NCBI GenBank assembly: GCA_910587785.1
Contig: CAJUOA010000003.1
Location: 1 to 64,000 of the forward strand
Length of the DNA stretch: 64,000 bases
Origin: an uncultured Oscillospiraceae bacterium
Lineage (GTDB): Bacteria; Bacillota; Clostridia; Oscillospirales; Oscillospiraceae
Reading direction: 5' to 3'
In this document: positions 23,198 to 31,487 of the stretch, piece by piece
Layout: every line of letters begins with the position of its first letter
How positions within the stretch are numbered: position 1 is the stretch's first letter
The notes under the pieces: model-generated
The model's input: the letters and a program-made list of their open reading frames with translations, nothing else
The model's database searches: none
Told to the model about the DNA's origin: nothing
Translations under genes and position numbers: made by a program

Positions 23198-23808
23198 GGC
23201 TTGATGACCTTTCCGGCGCCGGCCAAGGTCTCCACGATGGTATACATATTGGTGACCTCGCCCACGGCGAGCTTGCTGGTGAGGCCGTAGTAATCGAGGC
23301 AGGTGCCGCAGGTGAGGATCTTGACCCCCTGGGCCTCCAGGCTCTTGAGGGACTCCAGGGCGGCGGAGCCCTCACAGGAGAGGCTTGCCCCGCCGTTGTA
23401 GAAGAGCACGGTGGAGGGAAGCCGGGGAAGCTGCCCCACGGCGAAGAGGAAGCCCTTCATGAGGGTTGCGCCCAGCTCCTCGCTGCCGCGGCCCATGTGG
23501 GCGCTGTCCACGGCCACCACCAGGTCTCCCCGGGCGTCGGGGATGCAGGCGGCGTCGGGGGCGCTCTCCTCCGGCTGAGGGAGGGCGTTGACCAGGATGC
23601 GGACCTGGAAATTGCCGTCCCCGGTCTTCTCCGACTGCACGGCATAGCCCTGGCTCGCGCCCATGCGGGTGAGGTTCTGCACCGCCACCTCGTTGTCCAC
23701 CAGCACCACCAGGCCGCCGGGCTCGGTCATCTGGGCGAGGGCCTGCTTGGCCTTGATGACGGGGACGGGGCAGGTGTCGCCGATGGCGTTCACTGTAATG
23801 ACAGACAT
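23194..23808 (-). CDS. yedF: YedF selenium-metabolism-associated sulfurtransferase-like protein
   Basis: 204 residues. N-terminal TusA-like domain with the GDTCPVPVIKAKQAL motif (Cys13 is the putative persulfide or selenide carrier). The C-terminal DsrE-like domain contains VLFYNGGASLS and LTCGTCLDYYG. The family tracks with selenoprotein biosynthesis in anaerobes, though its reaction is unproved. The start at 23808 (MSVITVNAIG) follows AAGGAG; the longer frame lacks a site. It is divergent from the glycine operon, with a promoter at 23871-23899. Confidence 0.9.
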   Translation of the reverse strand: MSVITVNAIGDTCPVPVIKAKQALAQMTEPGGLVVLVDNEVAVQNLTRMGASQGYAVQSEKTGDGNFQVRILVNALPQPEESAPDAACIPDARGDLVVAVDSAHMGRGSEELGATLMKGFLFAVGQLPRLPSTVLFYNGGASLSCEGSAALESLKSLEAQGVKILTCGTCLDYYGLTSKLAVGEVTNMYTIVETLAGAGKVIKP

Positions 23809-23870
23809 AGTTGTATCGCTCCTTATCCTTATGTATGCGCTCCGGGCCGCCCCGGGGAACATCTCCTGGT

Positions 23871-23899
23871 ATCATACCACAGATGTCCGGGCTTGTCAG
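23871..23899 (-). promoter_or_regulatory. yedF promoter (CTGACA-17-TATGAT)
   Basis: Minus strand -35 CTGACA (23894-23899), 17-base spacer, -10 TATGAT (23871-23876). Confidence 0.65.
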
Positions 23900-23990
23900 C
23901 AGGGATAGAGGATGTCTTTCCCAAAACCCTATTCGGATTTTCAATGATTGGCGAATACTTATCAAATTTGCCGGAGGACCGGCGGAGCTC

Positions 23991-24019
23991 TTGACAAAAC
24001 CGCCAAAGACTGGTAACCT
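23991..24019 (+). promoter_or_regulatory. promoter of the glycine cleavage operon (TTGACA-17-TAACCT)
   Basis: Perfect -35 TTGACA (23991-23996), 17-base spacer, -10 TAACCT (24014-24019). The expected start near 24026 is about 28 bases before the riboswitch P1 stem. Confidence 0.7.
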
Positions 24020-24053
24020 AATCCCGGAAACAACAATTTCATATGCGGATGAT

Positions 24054-24252
24054 CGATTCAGGAGAGACCGCCTTGGGCGGCACCGAAGGAGTAACTGCCG
24101 TATACTCTCAGGTACAGGGACTGGATCGTGACGCGAATCTGAAGAGCACTTCGGTGCACCGGCGGAGCAACCGGGAGGGGAGCATCTCCCCGTCCGGGAA
24201 TCTCTCAGGTCAAAGGGACAGAGGCGTGACAGGAGACTGTTACGCCTTTTTT
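24054..24252 (+). promoter_or_regulatory. tandem glycine riboswitch with terminator
   Basis: Aptamer 1 is closed by an 8-bp P1 (CGATTCAG 24054-24061 with CTGGATCG 24121-24128) and has the family bases GGAGAG, CACCGAAGGAG and CTCTCAGGTACAGGGAC. Aptamer 2 (about 24131-24227) has GAAGAGCAC, CACCGGCGGAGCAA and TCTCTCAGGTCAAAGGGACAG. The terminator pairs 24223-24231 with 24238-24246 and ends in TTTTTT (24247-24252). ACGC (24131-24134) of aptamer 2 can pair with GCGT (24224-24227), which is also in the terminator's left arm. Glycine binding should therefore break the terminator and turn the operon on. Confidence 0.95.
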
Positions 24253-24312
24253 GTTTCCAAGGAGGGACCGGGCCTCCGGCGCACCCAAAAAACAGAAGGA
24301 GAAAAAGGAAGC

Positions 24313-25524
24313 ATGAGCGAACTGAAACGGACCCAGCTGTACGCCGAGCATGTGGCGGCGGGGGCCACGATGGTGGACTTCGGCGGCTGGGAGATGCCCA
24401 TCGAGTACCCCGGCAAGATCGTGGCCGAGCACCTCTATACCCGCAGTGCGTGCAGCCTCTTCGACGTGTCCCACATGGGCCGCATCCTGGTGGACGGCAC
24501 CGAGGCGGTGCCCTTCCTCCAGCACGTGCTGTCCAGCGACGCGGCGGCCATCGCTGTCGATCAGGCCCAGTACACCATCATCCCCAACGAGCGGGGCGGC
24601 GCGGTGGATGACGCCTACCTCTACCGCTTCGAGGAGAAGCGCTATCTGCTGGTGGTCAACGCTGCCAACACGGACCGGGACCTTGCCCATCTGGAGAGCC
24701 AGATCGGCGCTTTTGACGCCCGCATAACCGTCATCACCGGGGACTATGCCGCCATCGCCGTCCAGGGCCCCAAGTCGGACGAAATTTTGCAGGTCCTCAC
24801 CGGCGGCGAGGCCGTCACAGAGCCCAAGCGCAACGCCCTGCGCTCCCTGGACTTCGAGGGGCGCAGTGTCCACGTGGCCCACACCGGCTACACCGGCGAG
24901 CCCCTCAGCTACGAGGTCTATATCCGCAGCGAGGAGGCTGTGTGGCTGTGGCGGCGGCTCATCGAGCTGGGAGCCAAGCCCGCGGGCCTGGGGGCCCGGG
25001 ATACCCTCCGTCTGGAGGCGGGCCTGCCCCTCTACGGCCACGAGATGGGCGCCGACCCCGAGGGGAAGGAGATCCCGATATTCGCCGTGCCTCTGGCCCG
25101 CTTCGCCGTCAGCTTCGCGGAGCACAAGGGGGATTTCCTGGGCCGTGAGGCCCTGGAGCGGCAGTGGGAGGCCGCCCAGCGGATCAAGTCCGGGGACCTC
25201 AGCGATGTCTCTGCTCTGCCCCGGCGCATCCTGCCCGTGAAACTCACGGACAAGGGCGTCATGCGGGCGGGGATGCCGGTGTACAATGGAGCGAGGCAGA
25301 TCGGCTTCGTCACCAGCGGCACCGTGGTGCCCTACTACCAATTCTCCGAGGAGGGCGTGCCCACGGAGGAGACGGGCCGTCACGCCATCGGCCTGGCCCT
25401 CCTGGACAGCGGCCTTGCCGCCGGGGACGAGGTGGAGGTGGACGTCCGGGGACGCCGCCTGAAGGCCGCTGTCTGCGCCCGCCATATGAAGGCGGAGGGG
25501 CCCTACGCCCGCCCCGTTCTCTAA
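24313..25524 (+). CDS. gcvT: aminomethyltransferase (glycine cleavage T-protein), stand-alone copy
   Basis: Releases ammonia from the aminomethyl group on lipoylated GcvH and gives 5,10-methylene-tetrahydrofolate. 403 residues, slightly longer than the usual 360-370. The motifs MVDFGGWEMPIEYPG, LFDVSHMGRI and YTIIPNERGGAVDDAYLYR (with the folate-binding Asp region), AHTGYTGEPLSYE and the C-terminal GFVTSGTVVPYY barrel are all present. The ATG at 24313 follows AAAAAGGAAG. It is about 70 percent identical by eye to the N-terminal half of the next gene, so the two arose by duplication. Confidence 0.95.
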   Translation: MSELKRTQLYAEHVAAGATMVDFGGWEMPIEYPGKIVAEHLYTRSACSLFDVSHMGRILVDGTEAVPFLQHVLSSDAAAIAVDQAQYTIIPNERGGAVDDAYLYRFEEKRYLLVVNAANTDRDLAHLESQIGAFDARITVITGDYAAIAVQGPKSDEILQVLTGGEAVTEPKRNALRSLDFEGRSVHVAHTGYTGEPLSYEVYIRSEEAVWLWRRLIELGAKPAGLGARDTLRLEAGLPLYGHEMGADPEGKEIPIFAVPLARFAVSFAEHKGDFLGREALERQWEAAQRIKSGDLSDVSALPRRILPVKLTDKGVMRAGMPVYNGARQIGFVTSGTVVPYYQFSEEGVPTEETGRHAIGLALLDSGLAAGDEVEVDVRGRRLKAAVCARHMKAEGPYARPVL

Positions 25525-25579
25525 CGACCGTTTTCCCGCCCGTTCGGGCAAAAAAATAACAACAGGAGGCAACAACACG

Positions 25580-28228
25580 ATGAGCGTACTGAAACGAACC
25601 CAGCTCTACGGCATCCACGTTGCCGCCGGAGCTGCCATGGTAGACTTCGGCGGCTGGGAGATGCCGATCGAATACCCCAGCAAGATCGTGGCCGAGCACC
25701 TCTACACCCGCCACGCGTGCAGTCTCTTCGACGTGTCCCACATGGGCCGCGTCCTGGTGGACGGCCCCGAGGCGGTGTCCTTCCTCCAGCATGTGCTCTC
25801 CAGCAATGTCTCCGCCCTGGACCTCAACCAGGCCCAGTATGCCATCATCCCCAATGAGCGGGGCGGCGCGGTGGACGACGCCTACCTCTACCGCTTCGAG
25901 GAGGAGCGCTTCCTCCTGGTGGTCAACGCCGCCAACACGGACAAGGACCTGGCCCACCTCAATGAGCAGATCAAGGCCTACGACGCGAAGATGACCGTCA
26001 TCACCGGCGACTGGGCCGCAATCGCCGTCCAGGGCCCCAAGTCCAAGGAGATTTTACAGGCCCTCTCCGGCGGCAAGCCCATCACCGAGCCGGTGAAGAA
26101 CGCCCTGAATACCCTTCAGTTCGAGGGGCACACCGTCCGGGTGGCCAAGACCGGCTACACCGGCGAGCCTCTGGGCTACGAGGTCTACATCGAGAGCGCC
26201 GGAGCGGAATGGCTCTGGAACCGGCTCATCGAGCTGGGGGCCAAGCCCGCGGGCCTGGGGGCCCGGGACACCCTCCGCCTGGAGGCCTGCCTGCCCCTCT
26301 ACGGCCACGACATGGGCGACGACCCGGAGGGGAAGGAGATCCCCATCTTCGCCGTGCCCCTGGCGAAATTCGCCGTCAGCTTTGCGCCTCAGAAGGGGGA
26401 CTTCATCGGCCGCGAGCCCCTGGCGAAGCAGTACGAGGCGTTCAAGCGCATCCAGAACCGGGATTTCTCCGACACGGCGGACCTGCCCCGGCGCATCCTG
26501 CCCATCACCCTGCTGGACAAGGGCGTCATGCGGGCGGGGATGCCGGTGTACAAGGGCGGTAAGCAGATCGGCTTCGTCACCAGCGGCACCATGGTGCCCT
26601 ACTACCGCCACGAGGGCGAGGGATTGCAGACCGTCATCCTGGAGGAGACCGCCAAGCGGGCCATCGGCCTTGCCATCGTGGACAGCGACACCCTGGAGGA
26701 TGACGAGGTCCAGGTGGATGTCCGCGGCAAGCGGCTCAAGGCCGTGATAGCCCCCTACCACATGCGGGTGGACGCGCCCCCCTTCGCCCGGCCCATCCTC
26801 TACCGCCCCGACGAGGAGGAGAGCGCCAACCCGTCCGGCGACCGGGCGCCCAAGGCCCTGGAGCTTATCGGCCGGGCCGTGGAGAACCATGTCTGGCGGC
26901 AGGAGCAGTGCGTGAACCTGATCCCCTCGGAGATGACCCCCTCCCGGGCGGTGCGCCTGCTGTGCGCCAGCGACCCGTCCTTCCGCTACGCGGAGCACAA
27001 AAAGGTCAAGAGCTTCTATGACGCGGATGTCTTCTACTACCAGGGCACCGAGTTCATCGACGAGGTGGAACAGCTCCTGGTGGAGGAGATGAAGGCGTTC
27101 CTGGGCTGTGCGGAGGTGGAGACCCGGGCCATCAGCGGACAGATGAGCAACACCGCCGTCTTCTCCGCTCTCATGGACTGGAAGAACCGCCTGGACCGCA
27201 AGCACGACCCCAAGCGCCTGGGCTACATCATGAACAACCACATCATCAAAGGCGGACACCTCTCCGCCCAGCCTATGGGCGCGCTCCACGACTACATCGC
27301 CATTGATCCCGTCACCGAGCGCCACGCCCTGGTGAACTTCCCCGTCTGCGCGGACAACATCTACAAGATCGACGTGGAGGAGACCAGGAAGGCCATCGAG
27401 CAGTACCGGCCCGAGTTCATCATCTTCGGCAAGAGCATGGTGCTCCACAGGGAGCCCGTGGCCGCGATCCGGAAGTTCGTGGACGACATGGGCCTGCAAA
27501 CCACCATCATGTACGACATGGCCCACGTCCTGGGCCTCATCGGCGACCACTTCCAGAAGCCCTTTGAGGAGGGCGCGGAGATCGTCACCGGCTCCACCCA
27601 CAAGACCTTCTTCGGCCCCCAGAGAGGCGTCATCGGCGTCAACTACAAGAAGGGCGAACTGAAATACGGCCTCTGGGAGACCATCGAGAGCCGGGCCTTC
27701 CCCGGCAGCGTCTCCAACCACCACCTGGGCACTCAGCTGGGCCTGCTCATGGCCGCTTACGAGATGAACCAGTTCAAGGACGTGTACCAGAAGGCCGTCG
27801 TCTCCAACGCCAAGAGCTTTGCCAAGAGCCTGAAGGCCGCGGGCCTTGACGTGGCGGGCGACCCGGCCATCGGCTACACCGAGACCCACCAGGTCATCGT
27901 CAACGTGGGCTACGGCACCGGCCCGGATGTGGCCATGCGCCTGGAGCGCAGCAACATCATCTGCAACTACCAGGCCACCCCCGAGGAGGAGGGGTTCACC
28001 GCCTCCGGCGCACTGCGCATGGGCGTCAACGAGATGACCCGCTTCGGCTTCGGGCCCAAGGAGTTTGACCAGCTGGCCAACATCCTCGCCGACTGCATCC
28101 TCCGGGGCAGGGAGGTCAAGGAGGATATCGTCCGTCTCCGCGCCGGGTACCAGCAGATGCACTACTGCTTCGACGAGAAGCAGGTCAGCGAGGCCCTGAA
28201 CGGTCTGGCGAAGAAGACCGGGATCTGA
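25580..28228 (+). CDS. GcvT-serine hydroxymethyltransferase-like fusion protein
   Basis: One open frame of 882 residues. Residues 1-about 407 are a second T-protein (FGGWEMPIEYPSKIVAEHLY, NERGGAVDDAYLYRFEEERF, KTGYTGEPLGYEVY). A short Pro/Asp/Glu linker follows. From about 425 to the end is a PLP enzyme of the SHMT type: CVNLIPSEMTPSRAVR, FYYQGTEFIDEVEQLL, SGQMSNTAVFSAL, TIMYDMAHVLGL, and the Schiff-base Lys in GSTHKTFFGPQRG (about 674). The T half makes methylene-THF from glycine and the SHMT half could use it with a second glycine to form serine. The SHMT half is divergent from classical GlyA. A good AGGAGG precedes the ATG. Confidence 0.9.
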   Translation: MSVLKRTQLYGIHVAAGAAMVDFGGWEMPIEYPSKIVAEHLYTRHACSLFDVSHMGRVLVDGPEAVSFLQHVLSSNVSALDLNQAQYAIIPNERGGAVDDAYLYRFEEERFLLVVNAANTDKDLAHLNEQIKAYDAKMTVITGDWAAIAVQGPKSKEILQALSGGKPITEPVKNALNTLQFEGHTVRVAKTGYTGEPLGYEVYIESAGAEWLWNRLIELGAKPAGLGARDTLRLEACLPLYGHDMGDDPEGKEIPIFAVPLAKFAVSFAPQKGDFIGREPLAKQYEAFKRIQNRDFSDTADLPRRILPITLLDKGVMRAGMPVYKGGKQIGFVTSGTMVPYYRHEGEGLQTVILEETAKRAIGLAIVDSDTLEDDEVQVDVRGKRLKAVIAPYHMRVDAPPFARPILYRPDEEESANPSGDRAPKALELIGRAVENHVWRQEQCVNLIPSEMTPSRAVRLLCASDPSFRYAEHKKVKSFYDADVFYYQGTEFIDEVEQLLVEEMKAFLGCAEVETRAISGQMSNTAVFSALMDWKNRLDRKHDPKRLGYIMNNHIIKGGHLSAQPMGALHDYIAIDPVTERHALVNFPVCADNIYKIDVEETRKAIEQYRPEFIIFGKSMVLHREPVAAIRKFVDDMGLQTTIMYDMAHVLGLIGDHFQKPFEEGAEIVTGSTHKTFFGPQRGVIGVNYKKGELKYGLWETIESRAFPGSVSNHHLGTQLGLLMAAYEMNQFKDVYQKAVVSNAKSFAKSLKAAGLDVAGDPAIGYTETHQVIVNVGYGTGPDVAMRLERSNIICNYQATPEEEGFTASGALRMGVNEMTRFGFGPKEFDQLANILADCILRGREVKEDIVRLRAGYQQMHYCFDEKQVSEALNGLAKKTGI

Positions 28229-28297
28229 TCTCCCGCAGTCCCCGCATATTTTATGAAAAATGGTTATCAACCATGAAAATACAAGGAGGAACGAACT

Positions 28298-28675
28298 ATG
28301 ACTTTCCCTGCTGAACTGAAGTATTCCAAGGACCACGAGTGGGTCAAGATGCTCGACGGCGCCACCGCCCTGGTGGGCATCACCGACTTCGCCCAGAGCG
28401 AGCTGGGCGACCTGGTGTTCATCAACCTGCCCCAGGAGGGCGACGAAGTCACCGCCGACGAGGCCTTCTGCGACGTGGAGTCCGTCAAGGCGGTCTCCGA
28501 CGTGGTCAGCCCCGTCACCGGCGTGGTGGAGGAGGCCAACACCGAGCTGGAGGACGAGCCCCAGAAGCTCAACGAGGACCCCTACGGCGCCTGGATCGCC
28601 AAGATCAAGGACATCTCCGCCTTTGGGGAGCTGCTGAGCGCTGAGGAGTACGAGGCGTTCATCGAGAAGAAGTAA
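28298..28675 (+). CDS. gcvH: glycine cleavage system H-protein
   Basis: Lipoylated shuttle of the glycine cleavage complex. 125 residues. The attachment Lys is in [17 protein letters not shown] (about residues 57-73), preceded by [19 protein letters not shown]. Lipoylation is probably by the LplA encoded three genes downstream. The start follows AAGGAGG. Confidence 0.97.
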   Translation: MTFPAELKYSKDHEWVKMLDGATALVGITDFAQSELGDLVFINLPQEGDEVTADEAFCDVESVKAVSDVVSPVTGVVEEANTELEDEPQKLNEDPYGAWIAKIKDISAFGELLSAEEYEAFIEKK

Positions 28676-28681
28676 AAATCC

Positions 28682-28725
28682 GGGGGACCTGCGGCGCGTC
28701 CGCAGAAAGACGCCGCAGGTCCCCC
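28682..28725 (+). other. 15-bp hairpin between gcvH and gcvPA
   Basis: GGGGGACCTGCGGCG (28682-28696) is exactly complementary to 28711-28725, loop 14. There is no T-run, so it is unlikely to terminate fully; it may stabilise the upstream gcvH message or adjust expression within the operon. Confidence 0.6.
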
Positions 28726-28750
28726 CATCCGGGAAAGGAAGACATTCATT

Positions 28751-30055
28751 ATGGGAAGCTACATCCCCAACACCCGCGCCCAGCGGGAGGAGATGCTCTC
28801 CGCCGTGGGCGTCAGCCGGGTGGAGGACCTCTTCGCGGCGGTGCCCCATGAGATGCTCTTGGAGCACCTGGACCTGCCCGCGGGCCTCAGCGAGCTGGAG
28901 GTCCGCAGGGCCCTGGAGGCCATGGCCGCCAAGAACAAGGTCTATGGCACCGTCCTCCGGGGCGCGGGGGCCTACCGCCACTTCATCCCCTCGGTGGTCA
29001 AGAGCGTCATCAGCCGCGAGGAGCTGGTCACCGCCTACACCCCCTACCAGGCCGAGGTCAGTCAGGGCATCTTGCAGGCCATTTTTGAGTACCAGACCAT
29101 GATCTGCGCCCTGACGGGCATGGAGGTCTCCAACGCCTCCGTCTACGACGGCTCCACCGCCGCCGCCGAGGCCATCGCCATGTGCCGGGACCGGAAGAAG
29201 AACAAGGCCCTGGTCTCCGCCTGCGCGGACCCCCAGACCATCGCCGTCATGCGCACCTACTGCTTCGGCTCCGGCATGGAGCTGGAGGTGGTCCCCGCCA
29301 AGGACGGCCGCACGGATCTGGAGGCCCTCAAGGCCGCTCTGACTGCGGACGCCGCCTGCGTCTACCTCCAGCAGCCCAACTTCTTCGGCAACATCGAGGA
29401 CGCCAAGGCCATCGGTGAGGCCGTCCACGCCGCCGGGGCCAAGTACATCATGGGCTGCAACCCCATCGCCCTGGCCGTCATGGAGACCCCCGCAGAGTGC
29501 GGCGCGGACATCGCCGTGGGCGAGGCCCAGCCCCTGGGCCTGGACCTGGCCTTCGGCGGGCCGTACCTGGGCTATATGGCCGCAAACAAGGCCATGTTCC
29601 GCAAGCTCCCGGGCCGCATCGTGGGACAGACCCACGACGTGGACGGAAACGTGGGCTACGTGCTCACCCTCACCGCACGGGAACAGCACATCCGCCGGGA
29701 GAAGGCCTCCAGCAACATCTGCTCCAACCAGGCCCTGTGCGCCTTTGCCGCCGGGGTGTACCTGAGCGCCATGGGCGCGGAGGGCCTCCGGCAGGCCGCG
29801 AAGCTCTCCATGAGCAAGGCCCACTACCTGGCCGCAGAGCTTGCGAAGATCGGCCTGCCCCGGCTCCACGAGGGCCCCTTCTTCCACGAGTTCGCCACCA
29901 AGTGCGACAAGCCCGGCGCGGTGCTGAAGGCCCTGGACGAGCAGGGCATCCTGGGCGGTCTCGCCGTGGACGGCGGCATCCTCTGGTGCGCCACCGAGGT
30001 GGTCAGCAAAGAGGAGATCGACCGGGCCGTGGCCATCATCAAGGAGGTGTGCTGA
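28751..30055 (+). CDS. gcvPA: glycine dehydrogenase (decarboxylating) subunit 1
   Basis: N-terminal half of the two-subunit P-protein that decarboxylates glycine and loads aminomethyl onto GcvH. 434 residues, standard length. Family text includes YIPNTRAQREEMLSAVGV, AYTPYQAEVSQGILQAIFEY, ASVYDGSTAAAEA and REQHIRREKASSNICSNQAL. The TGA is one base from the ATG of gcvPB, so the subunits are made in step. Confidence 0.97.
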   Translation: MGSYIPNTRAQREEMLSAVGVSRVEDLFAAVPHEMLLEHLDLPAGLSELEVRRALEAMAAKNKVYGTVLRGAGAYRHFIPSVVKSVISREELVTAYTPYQAEVSQGILQAIFEYQTMICALTGMEVSNASVYDGSTAAAEAIAMCRDRKKNKALVSACADPQTIAVMRTYCFGSGMELEVVPAKDGRTDLEALKAALTADAACVYLQQPNFFGNIEDAKAIGEAVHAAGAKYIMGCNPIALAVMETPAECGADIAVGEAQPLGLDLAFGGPYLGYMAANKAMFRKLPGRIVGQTHDVDGNVGYVLTLTAREQHIRREKASSNICSNQALCAFAAGVYLSAMGAEGLRQAAKLSMSKAHYLAAELAKIGLPRLHEGPFFHEFATKCDKPGAVLKALDEQGILGGLAVDGGILWCATEVVSKEEIDRAVAIIKEVC

Positions 30056-30056
30056 A

Positions 30057-31487
30057 ATGAAGCTGATTTTTGAAAAAGGCGCTCCCGGTCAGCACTTGTC
30101 CCTGCTCCCGGCCTGCGACGTGCCGGAGGTGGAGATCGTGAGTCCCCGGGCCGAAGCCCCGGAGCTCCCCCACCTCTCCGAGACGGAGCTGACCCGCCAT
30201 TACACCGCCCTCGCCAAGCGGGTCCACGGCGTCAACGACGGGTTCTACCCCCTGGGCTCCTGCACCATGAAGTACAACCCCAAGATCAACGAGGACATGG
30301 CAAACCTGCCGGGCTTCACGAACATCCATCCCCTCCAGCCGGAGGAGACGGTCCAGGGGTGCCTGGAGGTGCTCCACACCTCCGCCAAGCTCCTGGGGGA
30401 GATTACGGGCATGGACGCCATGACCTTCCAGCCCGCCGCCGGGGCCCACGGGGAATTCACCGGACTGCTCCTCATCAAGGCCTACCACAAGAACCGGGGC
30501 GATGAGAAGCGCACCAAGATCATCATCCCCGATTCCGCCCACGGCACCAACCCCGCCTCCGCCGTGATGGCCGGGTTCACCGTGGTGAACGTGCCCTCCG
30601 GTCCCGACGGCTGTGTGGACGTGGAGGCCCTGCGCTCCGCTGTAGGACCGGACACCGCCGGCCTCATGCTCACCAACCCCAACACCGTGGGCATCTTTGA
30701 CCGGAACATCCTGGAGATCACGAAGATCATCCACGACGCCGGGGGCCTCTGCTACTACGACGGGGCCAACCTCAACGCCGTCATGGGCGTGGTCCGGCCC
30801 GGCGACATGGGCTTCGACGTCATCCACCTGAACCTGCACAAGACCTTCTCCACCCCCCACGGCGGCGGTGGACCCGGTGCGGGCGCGGTGGGGTGCAAGG
30901 CCCTGCTGGCCCCGTTCCTCCCCGGCCCTGTGGTGGAGGAGACGGAGAACGGCTGCCACCTTGCCGTCCCCGAGCACTCTATCGGCCGGGTGAAGAACTT
31001 CTGCGGCAACTTCGGCGTTGTGGTCCGGGCGCTGACCTATGTCCTCACTCTGGGACAGGAGGGCATCCCCGAGGCGGCGAAGAACGCCGTGCTCAACGCC
31101 AACTACATGATGAAGCGCCTGTCTGAGAAGTACACCATGGCTTATGCGGGCCCCTGTATGCACGAGTTTGTCATGGACCTCCAGGACCTGAAGGCCGCCA
31201 CGGGCTGTTCCGCCATGGACATCGCCAAGGGCCTCCTGGACCACGGCATCCACCCGCCGACGATGTACTTCCCCCTCATCGTCCACGAGGCCCTGATGAT
31301 CGAGCCCACCGAGACCGAGAGCCGGGAGACCATGGACGAGGCCTGCGACGTGTTCCTGGCCCTCTGGGACCTGGCGCATGAGAATCCCCAGGCCCTCCAC
31401 GACGCCCCAACCAGGACCCCGGTCCGCCGTCTGGACGAGGTGGGCGCGGCCCGGAACCCGGTGCTCAAGTACACGCCCAATGATTAA
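30057..31487 (+). CDS. gcvPB: glycine dehydrogenase (decarboxylating) subunit 2
   Basis: PLP-carrying half of the P-protein. 476 residues. The Schiff-base Lys is in LNLHKTFSTPHGGGGPGAG. YPLGSCTMKYNPKINEDMA, AAGAHGEFTGLL and DSAHGTNPASAVMAGF are the family motifs. Its end overlaps the ATG of the lipoate ligase by 8 bases. Confidence 0.97.
   Translation: MKLIFEKGAPGQHLSLLPACDVPEVEIVSPRAEAPELPHLSETELTRHYTALAKRVHGVNDGFYPLGSCTMKYNPKINEDMANLPGFTNIHPLQPEETVQGCLEVLHTSAKLLGEITGMDAMTFQPAAGAHGEFTGLLLIKAYHKNRGDEKRTKIIIPDSAHGTNPASAVMAGFTVVNVPSGPDGCVDVEALRSAVGPDTAGLMLTNPNTVGIFDRNILEITKIIHDAGGLCYYDGANLNAVMGVVRPGDMGFDVIHLNLHKTFSTPHGGGGPGAGAVGCKALLAPFLPGPVVEETENGCHLAVPEHSIGRVKNFCGNFGVVVRALTYVLTLGQEGIPEAAKNAVLNANYMMKRLSEKYTMAYAGPCMHEFVMDLQDLKAATGCSAMDIAKGLLDHGIHPPTMYFPLIVHEALMIEPTETESRETMDEACDVFLALWDLAHENPQALHDAPTRTPVRRLDEVGAARNPVLKYTPND

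Noticed and set aside
26054..29887. 1277-codon open frame on the minus strand across the glycine cleavage genes
   Set aside because: It is antisense to gcvT-SHMT, gcvH and gcvPA, which have clear family motifs; low-complexity Gly/Val/His/Asp text.
30893..31126. Small plus-strand frames inside gcvPB and other core genes
   Set aside because: They are out-of-frame shadows without ribosome sites, inside well-supported genes.
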